This document shows, piece after piece, positions 24,538-36,700 of a stretch of DNA of 64,000 nt. The translations under genes were made by a program, and so were the position numbers. The notes beneath the pieces are model-generated. The model was not told where the DNA came from. It made no database searches and saw nothing but the letters and a program-made list of their open reading frames with translations. How positions within the stretch are numbered: position 1 is the first letter of the stretch; every line of letters begins with the position of its first letter. The stretch is from Amyelois transitella (taxonomy: Eukaryota > Arthropoda > Insecta > Lepidoptera > Pyralidae), in contig NC_083512.1 in the NCBI RefSeq assembly GCF_032362555.1, positions 6,312,001 through 6,376,000 of the forward strand. The letters are read 5' to 3'.

Positions 24538-27500
24538 ATGGGTCTTCTACAATTATGTGAAAAATATTTCAAAACCACAAATTTATATGAAATTTACGGA
24601 ATCGCTGAAAAGGCTTCTGATAAGGAAGGTATTATATTCAAGTCTATTGCACTCTTTTTAATACATTTAACTCGTATTGTGTCCTTGTCTTTAAGCAGGC
24701 TTTAACACCAGTTACGTCGGTTTACTTAATTTGGCGCTTTTGATGTGTTTTAGTTTAAGTCCATGCCATTTAATAATATTTGTATTGTTACAACAGTAAA
24801 GAAAGCCTACCACAAATTGTCACTGAAAGTCCATCCAGATAGAGTTGAAGAAGATGAAAAATTAGAAGCTACAGAGAAATTTAAAGTTTTGGGAAGCATT
24901 CATTCTATTCTTACTGACAAAGAAAAAAGGGCCCGGTATGATGAGACTAAAAGTGTTGATGACGATGATTCTGAACTGGCAGAACGAGATTGGGTGGTGT
25001 ACTGGCGAATGTTGTTCAAAAAAATCACCATTGATGACATTAGAGCTTATGAAAAGGAATATACTGGTATATTAATGTCTTAGTAAATACTTACTTGGAA
25101 TTTATACCTAGTTTAGTCTTATTTTCACTAAATCTATTATTAAACTTCTTGCATGCTTCTTTTGTGTAGGGTCCTAATGATTCACTACAAGTTGATGATT
25201 TAATATTATTTGTTGTTAAAAAGCCCAATAGTCTTCTGAAAATTGTTTTATTCAAAAAACAATTTGCTTTTTTTACTTTCTACATGTTTAAGTTTCATGA
25301 TTTCACAGGCTCAGAACAAGAGAAGGCTGATATAAAACAAGCATATTTAGCTGGAAAGGGAGATATGGACTACATTGCTGACCACGTCCAATTTGCTAGA
25401 ACTGAGAATGAACCGCGTATCAGAGAAATTATCAATGTTAGTATTTCATAGTAAAAGGTACAATATCACATCTTTATCCCTTGGGAGGAAGACAGAGCCA
25501 AAAATTTTAAACAACTGAAAGGCCATTGTCTGCTAGATGGCTTGATGATGGAACTGATATTCAGATAGCAACATGTTAATTGTCTCCTTGAAGAAGAATC
25601 CCAGGTTAATTAACCTTTCCCTTGATAAGCTTTAAAAATCTGCATGGGAAAAGAAGCACACAGTTTTTTCTTCTCTATCTGACCATTGTGGAAGCAAAAG
25701 ATGAAATTAAAAAGTTTATTTTATTGTAATATAATGCTTTAATATGAATATGTTGGTCATATATCCCTGGTGTCTGGGAACTATGAAACTGAATAGTTTC
25801 ATAGTTAATGAAAAAACTAATTACATATTTCAAAATGTTTGTTTCCAGAAAATGATTGAAGATGATGAGATTCCTGCTTACAAAATATTTACACATGAGC
25901 CAGCAAAGAAGCGACAAAGAAGAATAGCAAAAGAAAATCGTGAATCCAAAGAAGCAGAGGAGGAAAAGGCCAAATTGGGTTTAGGATCTGGTAAGCATGT
26001 GCTAGACTAGCACTGAAGATTTGCTTTGTTTTGATTATGGGTATTAAATGCCAATTCGATGACCTCTGTGGCGCAGCGGTAGTATGCTTGTCTGTGACAC
26101 CAGAGGTCCTGGGTTCGAATCCCGGCCAGGGCATGATGAGAAAAGAACTTTTTCTGATTGGCCTGGGTCTTGGATATTTATCTATATAAGTATTTATTAT
26201 AAAGTATGGTATCTTAAGTTAGTGTCTCATAACACAAGTTACACTTTAAAGCAATTTGTAAGCATGCTACAAGTCGCTCAGAGGGCAATGCTTGGTGATT
26301 CTATCCAGAATTAAATTAGAAACACGGATATCCGAAGATGGACAAGGCTTACCGACATTGCTCAGGAAGTAGCCTAAAGAAAGTGGCGATGGGCAGGCCA
26401 TATATGCCGCACCACAGACGACTGCTGGGGCAAAGTGATACTGAAGTGGAGACCCAGAACTGATCGCCGAAATGTGAGTAAACCACCTATCAGATGGACG
26501 GATGATCTGGTCAAGATTGCTGGAAGGAGGTGGATGAGAAAAGCACCGTGAGAGAAAACCGTGCAGAATGGCGTGCATTACTAGAGGCCTACATCCAGCA
26601 GTGGATGAATATGGGCTGAAGAAGAAGAAGAAGAAGCACAAGTCTCGAACTTACTTCGAGGCTAACTCAATCTGTGTAACTTGTCCTGTATATATTTATA
26701 TTTAGAATAGAATAGAATAGATTTATTTTCAAAATTGGATACAAGGTATCACTTATTGACGTCACATAACTTAAATCTAATTATAACTACTACCGCTTCC
26801 AAAGCGCATGTGTAGAAGAAGCGGCGGAACAAACTACACTGCAGCATTTTCATAGGACGTCAATTTACAAATATAGATCTCTTAAATCTAAATCGTGGAC
26901 GAATGCACATTGTCTACATTAAAAAACACGTATGAATGTAGAACTGATTATGTCAATATGAATATTTCGTAAAATAAAATAAATATAAAATAAAATATGT
27001 ACATACTGTACAAATTATGTCAAGATCATGTCAAAAATACACAAGCATTTAAGAGGCCATTATGTCCAGCTCGGGCCACACATGTTTATCATTAATATAA
27101 TCATCCGTGCTGTAATAGGCTTTCCTACAAAGCTCAACTTTAATATACTGTTTGAATTTTTTTTATTCAGTAAAAAAATGTGAGGAGATATATATACTGA
27201 TTTGGTGCTAAATTACTGTTAAACTTTCTCATGATATTTGTAATTTACTGGGAATTAATACTTGAATGGGATATATGAAGTACTAGCTGTGCCCGCGACT
27301 TCGTCCGCGTGGAATAGTTATTTTGGGCATCATTGAAGCCCTCGAGGATGAATAATTTTCCCTGTTTTTTTTTCTCACATTTTCCATTTTCTCTTCGCTC
27401 CTCATAGTTGCAGCGTGATGTTATATAGCCTAAAGCCTTCCTTGATAAATGGTCTATTCAATACAAAAATATTTTTTTAATTCGAACCAGTTGTTCCTGA

Positions 27501-28380
27501 GATTAACGCGTTCAAACAAACTAACAAACTCTTCAGCTTTATAATATTAGTATAGATAACAACTGTGTTAACTTCACATCTTTTGGGAATCTTTTGAAGA
27601 AATAAGCATTTGTCACTCGTGATGGTGCCTGTACTGCAGTCTCGGCGAGGGCCCACGAGACACGCCGATGACGAGAATGTACAGAATATATTATTCGCTT
27701 ATCCTCTCCGCGCTTCGTATGTTCACGCTCTCGTGTCGGTTTTTGTGCGCGAGTCCAAGGGCCTCGCCTTCCCTCGTGAGTAGACGAGTGCATCCCTGTA
27801 CATTTGCACTTCGTTCTGTTTAGTAACAGAACAAAGTATTGTTTTTCTATCGAAGCTCTGTAATAAAAACATGACCTGTTTTTCCTCAGGGTCTACTCCT
27901 ATCTCTATAAGTCTGTGCCTAAAATTATAATAGCGCTACAGCTGCCGTGACTAGCAACGCGTTTGTGTCGTAACTGAATGAGTCTTGAATATACAGGTGG
28001 CACTCTTGTCGCACTTCTCGTGCGAGAAATAGCGAGGGCACTCATGCGACAATGTTACACACATTGTCGCATGAGTGCCCTCGCTATTTGATGATGCATA
28101 AGTATACAAAATTACATCTTATCTTTTATACTTTCCAGACTAGTCAAATTAGAATAAGCTTAGCTTATTAAAAAAAAATTACCTCTAAATATTTTACTAT
28201 ATTTCAGAACCAAACAGCCTAGAACTGATGATAAGACAAAAGCAGGATGCCAGAGCTCAACAAGTGGATTCATTTCTCGATAATCTTGCCGCTAAGTATT
28301 GTGAGAAAAAACCCAAATCATCAAAACGAAAAGCAACTGCCAAAGCTGAGACTATGACGAAAAATAAAAGACGAAAGTGA
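24538..28380 (+). CDS. DNAJC9: DnaJ homolog subfamily C member 9
   Basis: Exons 24538-24628, 24797-25066, 25309-25436, 25849-25990 and 28208-28380 join in phase to give 267 residues, close to the vertebrate protein (~260). DNAJC9 is a J-domain co-chaperone that binds histones H3-H4 and recruits HSP70 in the nucleus. The J domain occupies roughly residues 14-85, with the catalytic HPD at 43-45 in KVHPDRVEED. The conserved central part follows (KKITIDDIRAYEKEYTG, then EQEKADIKQAY, GDMDYI). The C-terminal region is helical and Lys/Arg-rich and ends KNKRRK, consistent with a nuclear protein. Splice sites are GT-AG. Intron 4 (2.2 kb) holds a nested SINE/LINE and other repeats. The gene converges on PSMD5; stop codons are ~100 bp apart. 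AATAAA signals lie at 28450 and 28471. Confidence 0.96.
25464..25682 (-). mobile_element. Short retroelement family A, old diverged copy in DNAJC9 intron 3
   Basis: Blocks matching the family in reverse order can be aligned (gacagagccaaaaattttaa, ggccattgtctgct, atcccaggttaattaacc, ctgcatgggaaaagaag), but with many substitutions, so this copy is old. Confidence 0.6.
26059..26705 (+). mobile_element. tRNA-derived SINE (family B), copy 2, split by a LINE
   Basis: The head has the same A and B boxes as copy 1 (tggcgcagcggtag, ggttcgaatcccg). The body is interrupted after aacacaagt by a LINE fragment and resumes at cacaagtctcgaacttactt. The 7-bp sequence cacaagt is duplicated at 26233-26239 and 26637-26643, marking the target-site duplication of the LINE insertion. 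Part of DNAJC9 intron 4. Confidence 0.85.
26240..26636 (+). mobile_element. RTE-type LINE 3' fragment nested in a SINE
   Basis: It carries degraded coding sequence for the C-terminus of an endonuclease/reverse transcriptase: a D-I-R-R-W-T-R-L-T-D-I-A-like stretch, a W-A-G-H-I-C-like block and RPPIRWTDDL. It ends in a (GAA)n microsatellite tail. Several stops interrupt the frame. Its boundaries are set by the 7-bp target duplication in the host SINE. Confidence 0.75.
26705..27130 (-). mobile_element. Dispersed repeat family F, copy 2
   Basis: The left edge has a tandem tagaatagaatagaatag run, then ctaccgcttccaaagcgc, gaagaagcggcggaacaaac and actgcagcattttcatag. These match copy 1 at 22.34-22.6 kb in order. 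The right edge is uncertain. Confidence 0.55.
27281..27556 (+). mobile_element. Dispersed repeat family D
   Basis: It begins actagctgtgcccgcgactt followed by cgtccgcgtgg, a start found very widely in lepidopteran genomes. It ends ctttataatattagtataga. The ending is shared with family C, indicating a common 3' module. A short piece of the same family lies at about 39880-39925. Confidence 0.75.
27640..28000 (+). repeat. Dispersed repeat family G, copy 1
   Basis: It shares ordered blocks with 58075-58305: ctctcgtgtcggttttt, ataatagcg, gtgactagcaa and aactgaatgagtc. Identity between blocks is moderate. It is CpG-rich, no coding capacity is seen, and the class is unknown. Confidence 0.45.
28027..28089. 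repeat. Perfect hairpin, 29-bp arms, 5-bp loop
   Basis: 28027-28055 is the exact reverse complement of 28061-28089, separated by tacac. It lies in DNAJC9 intron 4, next to repeat family G. Confidence 0.9.
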
Positions 28381-28417
28381 TATTTTGTTATAAATAATAT
28401 GTATTTAAGTTTTTCAA

Positions 28418-28476
28418 TTTATTGGTAATGTATTTATGCTCTGATAGAAAATAAAACAGTATGTATTTTAAATAAA
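28418..28476. terminator. Overlapping poly(A) signals of DNAJC9 and PSMD5
   Basis: AATAAA occurs on the plus strand at 28450-28455 and 28471-28476 (for DNAJC9), and on the minus strand as TTTATT at 28418-28423 (for PSMD5). Both mature 3' ends should fall inside the ~100 bp between the two stop codons or slightly beyond. The two mRNAs are therefore expected to overlap antisense at their ends. Confidence 0.6.
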
Positions 28477-28482
28477 CGTTTT

Positions 28483-31400
28483 TCAGTCTCCTTCTTCCAT
28501 TGCAACCTGTAAAGTTGTGTCTGAATAAAATGGACCTTGCTCTACATAACTTTGTAGTCTTTGTAGAATATTTGGATCAAATGCTGGAGAATTTGCAAGC
28601 CTTTTGATAACATCAAACTTGGCTTCTTTCGATTGTTTTGTATGATCAATAGATCTATCCAATAAATATTCCACAAATCCTGGAAACAAAACAAATAGTT
28701 TAATGTTAACCAAAAAAAAATTGGTCATACTATGAATAAGGTATTTATGGCACCAATTTAAGAAACGTCTTATATAAGAAAGTTTATGCAAACTTTTATC
28801 TGTGTAAATATAAAAAGTTTTAAATATTGAAAGAAGTCAAAGTCATGTTACCTGCTTCCCGAGCTACCAATTCTTCACCCCATTGATGTTGACAAACAGC
28901 ATTCAAAAATGTGAAGGCGGCTAATTTTATATCAGGAAATGGATTCTTGCAAATACCAAACAAGGTTTCCATTGATGGTGGACGCGAACTTAGGCTTCTA
29001 AACCACTCCCTTGTCATTAATGTTACTCTATGATCAATGGGGCCACTCTTAGGCGCATTTGGGTCATTGTCAACGCTTATAAGATGGGCAAAACAATACA
29101 AAGCCCTCACTTTGATTTCATTAGGACTATTCCTTATTAATTGTGCCACCTTATCAACTGTTTGTATAAATTTAGCTCCTGCAATATAAATTCCATAAGA
29201 TAAGTCACATATAAATAAGTAAAATTGCCTACATGAAAAAATTAGCATTCAAAATGTTTTTTTACCTTGGGCTGCCAGACACAATTTTCCTTCAATGGTA
29301 GCTCCTACAAAACCCAAAGTATCTAATGCCACGGGTAAAATAGCTTTGTCTTCGGATTCAAAAACTTGAAACAAAGTATCTAATAGTACTGGGTACTTTT
29401 CAAATATATCCTTTGGATAGTGGTGAGCAATACAACCAAAGAATTTTATGTAACCTAGAAAAAACACAAAAAGCTATTTAAAGCACCTAGTGTAGACTGT
29501 AGTGTAGGCACATAGTGTAGACTGATTTTAGAAATTTTAGCAAAGAGTATGAAATGTAATGGAGAACTGATCATTTTTAGACAGATTGGGTGAAAAGTTT
29601 CATTAACCAAGCTTGCAAAGAAAGGTTGAAAGTGGAAGGGGATGAATCAAAAGATTGCAAGGAACATGGTCTCTGGCTACTATGAATGAGCATCTACCTT
29701 ATTAGTATATCATGGATTTCCTCAAAAAATTATTAAGTTTCCACTTGAAGATTTTAAGAAATACCCATGAAAGTGAAGACATATGTCATTTTCAACTTTA
29801 GTAACTGGGGTATACTAGAAAATAATATGCCTGAATTTTCACCTCTACTAGGTATGAGAAATGTTGGAGAACCACAAGAAATGGCTCAATCCATATCTTG
29901 TGGTTCTCCAACATTTCTCAACATTAGTAAAATCTGAGAATTCATAGATCTTTCAGAACCTGCCAATAGTGGCCCCAGAAAATACAGGTTCCTATAATGT
30001 CTTTACTTACCAGGTGTCAATAATCCGCCTAGGGGATTGTTGGGTAAATCTGCAATCATCTCTGCTATCTTCTGAATAGCGCCATTTTTCACAAGATAAT
30101 TAATGCCGTGAGATTTGATAGCCAGGCTAGATAGGAGTTCCAGTATGTTCATTTGATACAATACATCATTAGAGTTTAATTCAGATATCATAAAATCAAG
30201 GTATCCCAAATCCGTACACAATTTAAAAAGCTCAACTGATTTGCAAGATATATTAATTACCACCTGAAACCAAAATATTGAACATGAAATAGCATTAATG
30301 TTTGAACATAGTAAAATTATTTAAAAGAAATGTATAAGAAAACATTTTGGATATAAGAGGTTTTTTTAGATACATGACTGTTTGTTGCCTAAATGATCAT
30401 AAAGTTATAAAAAGTTTGCTCCAAACTAGTACACTGATATACAAAGAAAGCTATCCCTTTACTAACAAAGAAATATTATAGATGAAATGTCATACTCATA
30501 CCTCAAAGGCATTACATTTACTGCTAACAGAATATTCTAAAGCAATTTTCATTTCACTCAATACTTTGAGATAGGCTTCAAAAGGTAGATTCGAGGTGAT
30601 CAATATTGCCTTATTTGCAACTGTAATATCAGTATCTGCAACCATTTGTGCAACAGCTACATAAATGTCTATGTACTGAGGCAGAGGTAACAAGCCAGGG
30701 TCAGAAGTCACACATTTGTAAACCTGAAAAAAAAATATTTTTTTCCATACAATTATTACAATGACAACTTCATAATGTACTTAAGAACGCCTGCAGGTCT
30801 GAAACGAAAAATCCAATTCTTTCCTGTTCCCTCAGTGATTTTCAAAATCTCTCCTTATCAAACTTAAAATCTATCTTACAGCCAAAAATCATCTTCATTG
30901 GCTCAGCAGTTTTCGAGATCTCATGATCAGTGAGTGAGTGCTTTTTCTTTTATATATATATAATATGCATACTGGGCCTCAACTAAGTATTTCAGTTTTT
31001 TTTAATAGTGTGAAACTACACTGCGTTAAGACTACAAACTTGCAATATACATATGTACAAATATTGAGATGAGCCATTAGTCAAGCTGTCTTAATAAGGT
31101 TTCTTATTTTTTCTGTAACAACCACAGCCAATGAATGAATGTAGTTGATATTAATTTCAAGAAAACCTTCTTAAATAACAAAACTACTTAACATATTGCT
31201 CACCTCATCAACTGCAAGCCTTCGAACACAAGGTTTTTCATGTCGTAGTAGATACATTATATGCCCAGTATATCTCTTGATTACATCTCCAATGTCAAAC
31301 TTATCAAAACATATCTTTAGAACTTCACAGGTCAGATCAATTTGAGCTCTAAAAAGATAAAAGTTGATTACAAATGTTGAACATTATGTCATTGTAAGTC

Positions 31401-32656
31401 AATTCCTTGCTATTTCAATAAATAACAATTTGATATTCTCATTGATAGTGTATTTCTACTAATTAACTCTACATAAATATAGTCACATCTATATCACTTG
31501 TAGGGTAGATACAGCTAACAATCTTGAAAAGACTGGGAGGCCACATTCAGTGTGGTTCACAGCACATTAGATAAACTGTATGTATGAAGCTTTAAAAGAG
31601 AAAGGAATGATAGTGAACATAAGTAAAACTCAAAAACTGGTTTTTGAAATGGAGAAAGAAATGACAGCATGTAATATATATTGATTGGAGGAGAAAAAGT
31701 TGAGCAAGTGAAAGAGTTTGTATATCTAGGATCAAAGTTTACATTAGATGGCAAGTGTGATGCGATGTGATGGAGAGAGTGAACACAGGGAACATGGTGA
31801 ATGGAGCTTTGCATGCCTTTATGAGCAGTCAGAAACAATCCAAAAAGGCTCGACTGGCTGTGCACAGGGGCATGTTGGTCTCTACATTAATGTATGGGAG
31901 TGAAAGTTGGGTATGGCAAAAGAAGCACAAAAGTAGAATAAATGCAGTGGAAATGAGAGTGTTAAGGAGTATGATGGGTGCGAAATTGAGTGACAGGATA
32001 AGGAACAACGTGATAAGGGAATGTTGTGATGTGGAAGATGTAGTTACAGGCATAGAAATATATAATACAGGTATATTAAGATGGTTCGGTTATGTGGAGA
32101 GGATGAATGAAAACAGGTTGACTAAGCTGAAATACAAGGAGAGTGTGGAGGGAAAGGTCGGAGTGGGAAGACCTATACGAACATATAATCGACACGACAT
32201 CCATCGTTCCCATGGATGTCGTGAAAGGCAAATAACTTGGTATTCTTTTATTGATCGACAGACTAGCAAACTTTGTCGTGGCTGGGGTCTTTCAGTAATC
32301 TTAAGACTGTTGGCTCTGTCTACTCCGCAAGGGAGACTATATGTATGTAAAGAATAAATAAGTAAGGACGCTGTTTGTGTAAAATAAATATATCTAGTAT
32401 GGTAACTGGGTAGATTGATGTAGTCTCTGCCCACCCATTTATGAAACAAGCGTAAAAAAATTATGTCATACTCATCACTGATATTTAAGCAATTAACAAT
32501 TTTTGTAATCCCAGCACTTCTAATAGCAGGAATGACTTCATTGGCAGGTTTAAACTGGATTAAATTTTTGATCTCATTCAAAGCAGCAGGTACATGTTCC
32601 TGTCGTTGCAATCTGTCTAAAAACTCTGCATACAATTCCGTATCTCGATGAGCCAT
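28483..32656 (-). CDS. PSMD5: 26S proteasome non-ATPase regulatory subunit 5 (assembly chaperone)
   Basis: Exons on the minus strand are 32472-32656, 31204-31348, 30502-30723, 30011-30263, 29266-29454, 28852-29178 and 28483-28679. They join in phase to give 505 residues, matching the usual length (504 in human). PSMD5/S5b is an all-helical HEAT/ARM-repeat chaperone that binds RPT base subunits during assembly of the 19S particle and is absent from the mature proteasome. Recognisable blocks are PANEVIPAIRSAGI, GYLDFMISELNSNDVLYQMN, the LDTLGFVGATIEGK region, and the C-terminal NPFPDIKLAAFTFL and SRPPSMETLFGICK. The start is the ATG at 32654-32656; TGTCA repeats lie ~110-140 bp upstream. Intron 1 holds a LINE, and intron 4 a perfect hairpin. 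It is convergent with DNAJC9. Confidence 0.95.
29855..29920. repeat. Perfect hairpin, 25-bp arms, 16-bp loop
   Basis: 29855-29879 is the reverse complement of 29896-29920. It lies in PSMD5 intron 4. Confidence 0.9.
30780..30975. repeat. Dispersed repeat fragment in PSMD5 intron 2
   Basis: The segment reads like the body of the family C/D elements (phrases about tcggttcag-type pairs, a gatcagtgagtgagtg run and a short TA tail). It is degraded, and the class is uncertain. Confidence 0.3.
31479..31560 (-). mobile_element. Short retroelement family A, truncated piece
   Basis: A short reverse-oriented 3' part of the family (atagtcacatctatatca, aatcttgaaaagactg, ggccacattcag) directly abuts a plus-strand LINE fragment. 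Confidence 0.6.
31570..32360 (+). mobile_element. LINE 3' half with family A tail (probable SINE partner)
   Basis: A degraded reverse-transcriptase C-terminus is encoded: ALKEKGMIVNISKTQ, EQVKEFVYLGSKFTLDG, KKARLAVHRGMLVSTLMYG, WVWQKK, AVEMRVLRSMMGAKLSDRI and a WFGYVERMNENRLTK block. The 3' UTR from about 32195 carries the same ordered blocks as the family A short elements (cccatggatgtcgtgaaag, agactgttggctctgtctac, tatgtatgt) and ends AATAAATAAG. It lacks the gttcccggcac 5' block of the short elements. It lies in PSMD5 intron 1, antisense to the gene. The open frame is not a host gene. Confidence 0.8.
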
Positions 32657-33789
32657 ATTTTAAACTACCCCCGCTTAATTTATAAATAATGAAACCGCAA
32701 TATAAAACTTTTATAAAAATAAAAGCAAGCTGACTGAACTGAAGATGATAATTCAATTTTTCAAAACAAATAAAATGTCACTGTCAGTAATGTCAATATT
32801 TTACAAACCATTAACCACAGATCTATAAACCAATGAATTATTTTCATGAGCAAGTTCTATGTAGCAATTACTTAACCCTTAATTTTTTTAAAACAACATT
32901 ATCCATCTGACACAAAATATCAATGAATGCGCAATGTAGTTTATAAACAACACTCACATTATTGCAAAAAAAGTATAGTAAATTTATGTCTAGATTTTTT
33001 TACTTATTTTTCCTAGACAGTAATACACGTCTTTTACACAAATATATTTTTTTAAAACGTGAAAAAAAATCATCTATTATTAATTATTAATTTCTAATTT
33101 TCACATTGTCCCAGTTGCACCCTCCGCAACAACGCTTTGGAGCCTGGGTCCGCCTTTCGACACTTTGTCTGGTTCGCGCAGTCTTATTACATAAGATTTA
33201 TATTTTTTATTATTAACTTTTTACTTACCATAACAAATAAATAGAACTAATATGGGAACCGGCCAGAGTAATAAATATAAGATTTACGAGTCTTATCTGT
33301 GCATAGCCGGAGACAAGAGTGATATACTTTGATATTTCTTATAATAAAATTGCATCATAATTATGATCATTGCATCTAGTGATGCTTTTACCATAATCTA
33401 ATATAAATTAAGTTCCTCTGCAAAAGGTTTTGGAAGACAGGCGGGAGTCGCTGCATGTAAAAACTTACCTATCCAGCCCTCACAGCATGGTAAGCGCGAA
33501 AATAGCTGTCCCTTTTTCCGTCATAATAAAAAGCGAAACAGTTTCTTGCGCGATAAAAATGGTCGCGCGTGCCACACTACAGGGGCACGATCTTGTTAAA
33601 GCCGCACCCCACGCTCTTCTCCAGAAATATGAGAATGTAACCGGGATTAACGAACAAGGACGAAGATTATTACCGATTTTACCTGTTCCTTATATCAGAA
33701 GAAGAGGGTTAAATCACGAAATATGAATAAATACAATAATAACGTTATATTTTCGATTTATTGCATTAAAAGCGATTTCATTTAGAAGG
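32657..33789. other. Intergenic region, PSMD5 to ZNF830
   Basis: The part next to PSMD5 holds its promoter, with three TGTCA pentamers at about 32775-32795. From 33.1 to 33.74 kb there is GC-richer sequence with a 98-codon open frame on the plus strand that resembles no protein I know; it is probably repeat-derived. A poly(A) signal for ZNF830 on the minus strand lies at 33757-33762. Confidence 0.5.
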
Positions 33790-36700
33790 TTATACATATG
33801 ACTTTTTTGCTCGCCAATCTAAAAATTCATCAATATCTTCTTCATTGCCCGAGTCATCGTCTTCGTCTTCACTCATTCTGTCAGTATCCATTTTCTTCTT
33901 CTTGGTTTCTTCTTTTTTTAATTCTAAATCTAAAACTCTGTAATAAATAATTTATTTTATCAATAAAAAAGACTATGCGGTGGTATTATTAATTTTACGT
34001 TTGTGTACAGTTTACCGTGTACCCGTACCGTGGGCTTTCCCGCAACAATAGGGAAAAGAATATGACCACTCCATTCTTCTTTTAGGCGACAGGCTAGCAA
34101 CTTGTCACTATTTGAATCTCAGTTTTATCATCAAGCCAAGCAGTTGAACGTGGCCTTTTAGTGTTTTAAGACTGTTGGCCCTGTCTACCCCGCAAGGGAT
34201 ATAGACGTGATTATATGTATGTATGTGTACAGTTCAATTAAACCCCGGCGGAAAAAGAGGGGTGTTATAAGTTTGACGGACGTGTCTGTCTGTAGCATCA
34301 TAGCTTACAAACGGATAAAGCGATTTCAGTTTTTAGAAAATTAATGTTCTTAGATATGTTTGATCAAAATAAAACACGACAAAATCAATCAGGCCGTTAA
34401 AAGTGTCCTCAAACGGGACGTATTTCTCAAAAAATATTACCCAATACATACTACGATACCTTAAGAATTTCTTTAATTATTTCTTACTTTTTAAAATAAA
34501 CTTAAATTTTGGTGGTTTTTAAATATATATTTTTTTACAGACATATTGTGTCATGTCTGCCGACGACGGACGAGAAAAAAACGCAACGACTGGTAAAATA
34601 TCGTGATATTACATTAAGTTTGGGTTCTTATAACTTTTCCTTCCAAGAAAACAACGTGAACAGCTATAAAAAAGACATGAACGTCAATATTTACCTGGAC
34701 CAATTGCGCATCTGTTCGTCTATTTCATCAATTTGGCGTTCTGCAGTTGCTTCTTCTTGTTCACCAGCTATTATTTCTGCAGAAGCAGTAGCTTCCTCCT
34801 TAATCTCTTTTTGAAATTTCTCCCATTCTTCTTCAACTGGATCTTTATATTCAATATTTCTTACCTAAGTACCAATAAAAGATGAAGTCAAAGTTCACTT
34901 AATTCTATATAAGTACTAAATTCTTGAGTGTTAAGTAGAAATTCAAATAAGATTTCTGAAGCAAATCGCATTAAAACATGCTTAGAGTGATGGGCAGAAA
35001 CTTCACTTGATTTATCCACATTCATCACCTTAGTCGTTAACGAGCGATTGACGAGGTTGCTTTGATGCAACACATTACATTTCCCTAAAACATTCCCGAT
35101 TCGAGGTACGTTCACATTTACTTTTAAGGGTTCCGTAGCTAAAAGGTAAAAACGAGGCTATATAAACCGCTGTCTGTCCGTTCGTCTGTCGGTCACCCGG
35201 CTGTATCTCATAAACCGTGATAGCTAGAAAGCTAAAATATTAAGGGTTCTCATTAAATAAACGTTTATTTTTTATATGTTTTTGCTCAATATTAATAACA
35301 GTTATAGGCAGACACTTACATTTTTTATAAAATTCAATAAAAATATATCTAGTATATATTAAACGGGGCTCTCATACAAAAAAGTATTTTTTGTATGGGA
35401 GCCTAGTTTTGAATATAAAAATTAATATTTTTATAACAAGAGTAATGGTGGTACGAAACCCTTACTGAGCGAGTCCGCCTCGCACTTGCCCGGTTTTTAA
35501 TGTTTCCAGGTACACTCTACTCTCATCACATTTATGCTTAGTTAATCTGCACTCATATATGCACTTCATCTTCTACGGAGTAGACAGAGCCAATTGACTC
35601 GAACACCCAAATGCCTTGTTCAAATGAAAACCTTAATTAATTATGGAACTCTCAGTTCCATAATTAATTAAGGTTTTCATAGTAAGTTTGCTAAAATCAC
35701 CTTAACAATCTCAATTAAGCGGGAAGTGAATACTATGTTCTTTCGTTCGTCTCTACAAGACCAACCTGACCAACATGGAAGCCAACTCTGCGGTTAACCC
35801 CATAAATAGAGTGAGAGGGAAGATATGCCTTGGCGATGTTCGTGAATAAGGTGGCAGGGGCCGATTTTCGAACCTTAAGTTATATTTCCATGTTTGATTT
35901 AGGCCTATTCTAAGGGAGAAAAAAAAAAAAAAAAATTGTTGATATTTGCCAATGTCAATTTGACAGTTAGTGCCAAATCTATCAAAATATGTTTTCTTCA
36001 ATGAACATTTCACGGTTACTTTATTTTTTAGATCACAATTTTAACAATATTAGAAAACACACAATGGACAGCACAAGAATGATAAAGTGTGTAACTAAAT
36101 GCATCCCACCTTTAGATGGTAACAAACACAAAGGTCAAGCGGGCAGGATAGGTGTCGTAGGTGGTTCCCTAGAATACACGGGAGCTCCATATTTTGCTGG
36201 GATAAGTGCTCTAAAAGTGAGAAAATAATGTACTCATCGTACCATATTAAATAGGCAACAGGTGACCCTCGCGCAGCATATTGCTAATGCAATACAGCGA
36301 GGGAATGCTGCCTGCATGATGGGATCCCTACCTAGGGGTCAAAATTATAAATTGTTTTTTTAGTTTATTGTTAATAAACTGTCTCTATTTTTTATATTAA
36401 ATATCGTTTTATTGACTAGGTACTTATTATTAAATTATTTTTTACAGGTTGGTGCTGATTTAGTACATATATTCTGTACCACACCAGCAGCCACAGTTAT
36501 AAAATCATACAGTCCAGAATTAATAGTTCACCCATTGTTAGATAGGCCAAAAGCATTAGCCGAAATATCTCCATGGCTTGACAGACTACATGCTATTGTA
36601 ATTGGACCTGGATTAGGTAGAGAACCAGACACATTCAAAGTAGTTTCAGATCTCATAAGAACAATTAGAAATTGTAAAATACCCCTTGTCATAGATGCTG

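Noticed and set aside
31767-32357. A 196-codon plus-strand frame as a gene inside PSMD5
   Set aside because: It matches the C-terminus of a non-LTR reverse transcriptase and its 3' UTR.
33430-33726. A 98-codon frame between PSMD5 and ZNF830 as a gene
   Set aside because: No family is recognised, there is no promoter signal, and the composition and wording resemble dispersed repeat sequence.
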